64,000 nt of DNA from Drosophila miranda (taxonomy: Eukaryota; Arthropoda; Insecta; Diptera; Drosophilidae), in assembly GCF_003369915.1 (NCBI RefSeq), contig NC_046674.1, positions 23,067,657 to 23,131,656 of the forward strand, given 5' to 3'. The translations under genes and the position numbers were made by a program. Below are positions 63,555 to 64,000 of this stretch, piece by piece (positions within the stretch are counted from its first letter, which is position 1; every line of letters starts with the position of its first letter). Below the pieces are notes generated by a model. The model was not told the origin of the DNA. It did not search any database and worked only from the letters and a program-made list of their open reading frames with translations.

Positions 63555-64000
63555 CACTGTATTTAAAGTCTTTTTTTTATATCCGATCTTTCTCTATACC
63601 TCCAAAAAAAAAATTACCACGATACTTACACCTGAACTGCGATAAATTGTTTCAAGTTTCCTAATTCGTGCGTCAGCCGAAACAATAGAAATTTGGCCGA
63701 CGGTACTCAGAAAACAGAAATATAATACATAAGACATTCCTAGAATCAATTTGAGACGTAAAATCTTCCAATTTGAATAATTTGAGAAGCATTGTATTTA
63801 TTACTACAGTGGTTCAAATTTTATTAGCTTAGGTAAAAATACAAAAGAAATGTTTACTCCCAAACCGCAGGGTTCTAATAGTTAACATCCATGTTTTGTT
63901 TGTTGTTTTTTCTACACAAATGTTCGAATTGTTGAAATGATGCGTGGGCGATCGAGGATTACTTGTAATTTCTAAAAGTATACATTTATTTTTATTTATT
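63521..64000. repeat. Start of tandem unit 3 (polo 3' flank), cut by the window edge
   Basis: Matches 54970-55448 of unit 2, including the insertion-like segment near 55244-55270 that unit 1 lacks. It covers only the region downstream of polo; whether a third polo gene follows cannot be seen. Confidence 0.9.

Overview
This is euchromatic insect DNA from a Drosophila, by inference from the obscura lineage. The evidence is short-intron genes that match known fly proteins, the housekeeping core-promoter word GGTCACACTG upstream of several genes, INE-1/mini-me-like repeats with RGAC microsatellites, and many TACATATGTACATA tracts. The gene content is that of Muller element D. The first block (CycT C-terminus plus three Jonah-type S1 proteases, 1-8.7 kb) corresponds to a neighbourhood known at 74E in D. 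melanogaster. The second block (inturned, Toll-9, primase large subunit, a lipase, kin17, a CSAD-type decarboxylase, eRF1, Rbbp5, Spn77Ba, alphaSnap, polo) corresponds to 77A-B. The join between the blocks (8.7-12.7 kb) is filled with repeats and looks like a rearrangement breakpoint. The cytological positions are from memory.

Layout. 0-4.3 kb: CycT 3' end and a long non-coding tail. 4.3-8.7 kb: three secreted chymotrypsin-like proteases with TATA promoters and GATA-type sites, probably midgut genes. 8.7-12.7 kb: an INE-1-like element, an AT-rich minisatellite and a dispersed repeat. 12.7-44 kb: a dense run of intact host genes, some packed very tightly (primase and lipase stops are 36 bp apart; Rbbp5 and serpin stops are 80 bp apart). 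44-46.4 kb: a dispersed repeat inverted relative to the one at 12 kb. 46.4-64 kb: a tandem array with a unit of about 8.55 kb, two full units and the start of a third. Each full unit holds a polo gene and a broken BEL/Pao LTR-retrotransposon.

The genes do not form one pathway. They include transcription and chromatin factors (CycT, Rbbp5), replication and repair (primase, kin17), translation termination (eRF1), vesicle fusion (alphaSnap), planar polarity (inturned), innate immunity and melanisation (Toll-9, Spn77Ba), amino-acid decarboxylation, digestion (proteases, lipase) and mitosis (polo).

Three points stand out. (1) Both complete polo copies are damaged, in different places: copy 1 by a catalytic Asn-to-Lys change plus a one-base frameshift before the polo-box domain, copy 2 by a 13-base net loss in the kinase domain. 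(2) A dispersed repeat rich in GGTATATTT words ends in the motif GGTCACACTG just upstream of four housekeeping genes, always in the same orientation relative to the gene. (3) eRF1 has two alternative terminal exons with different acidic tails.
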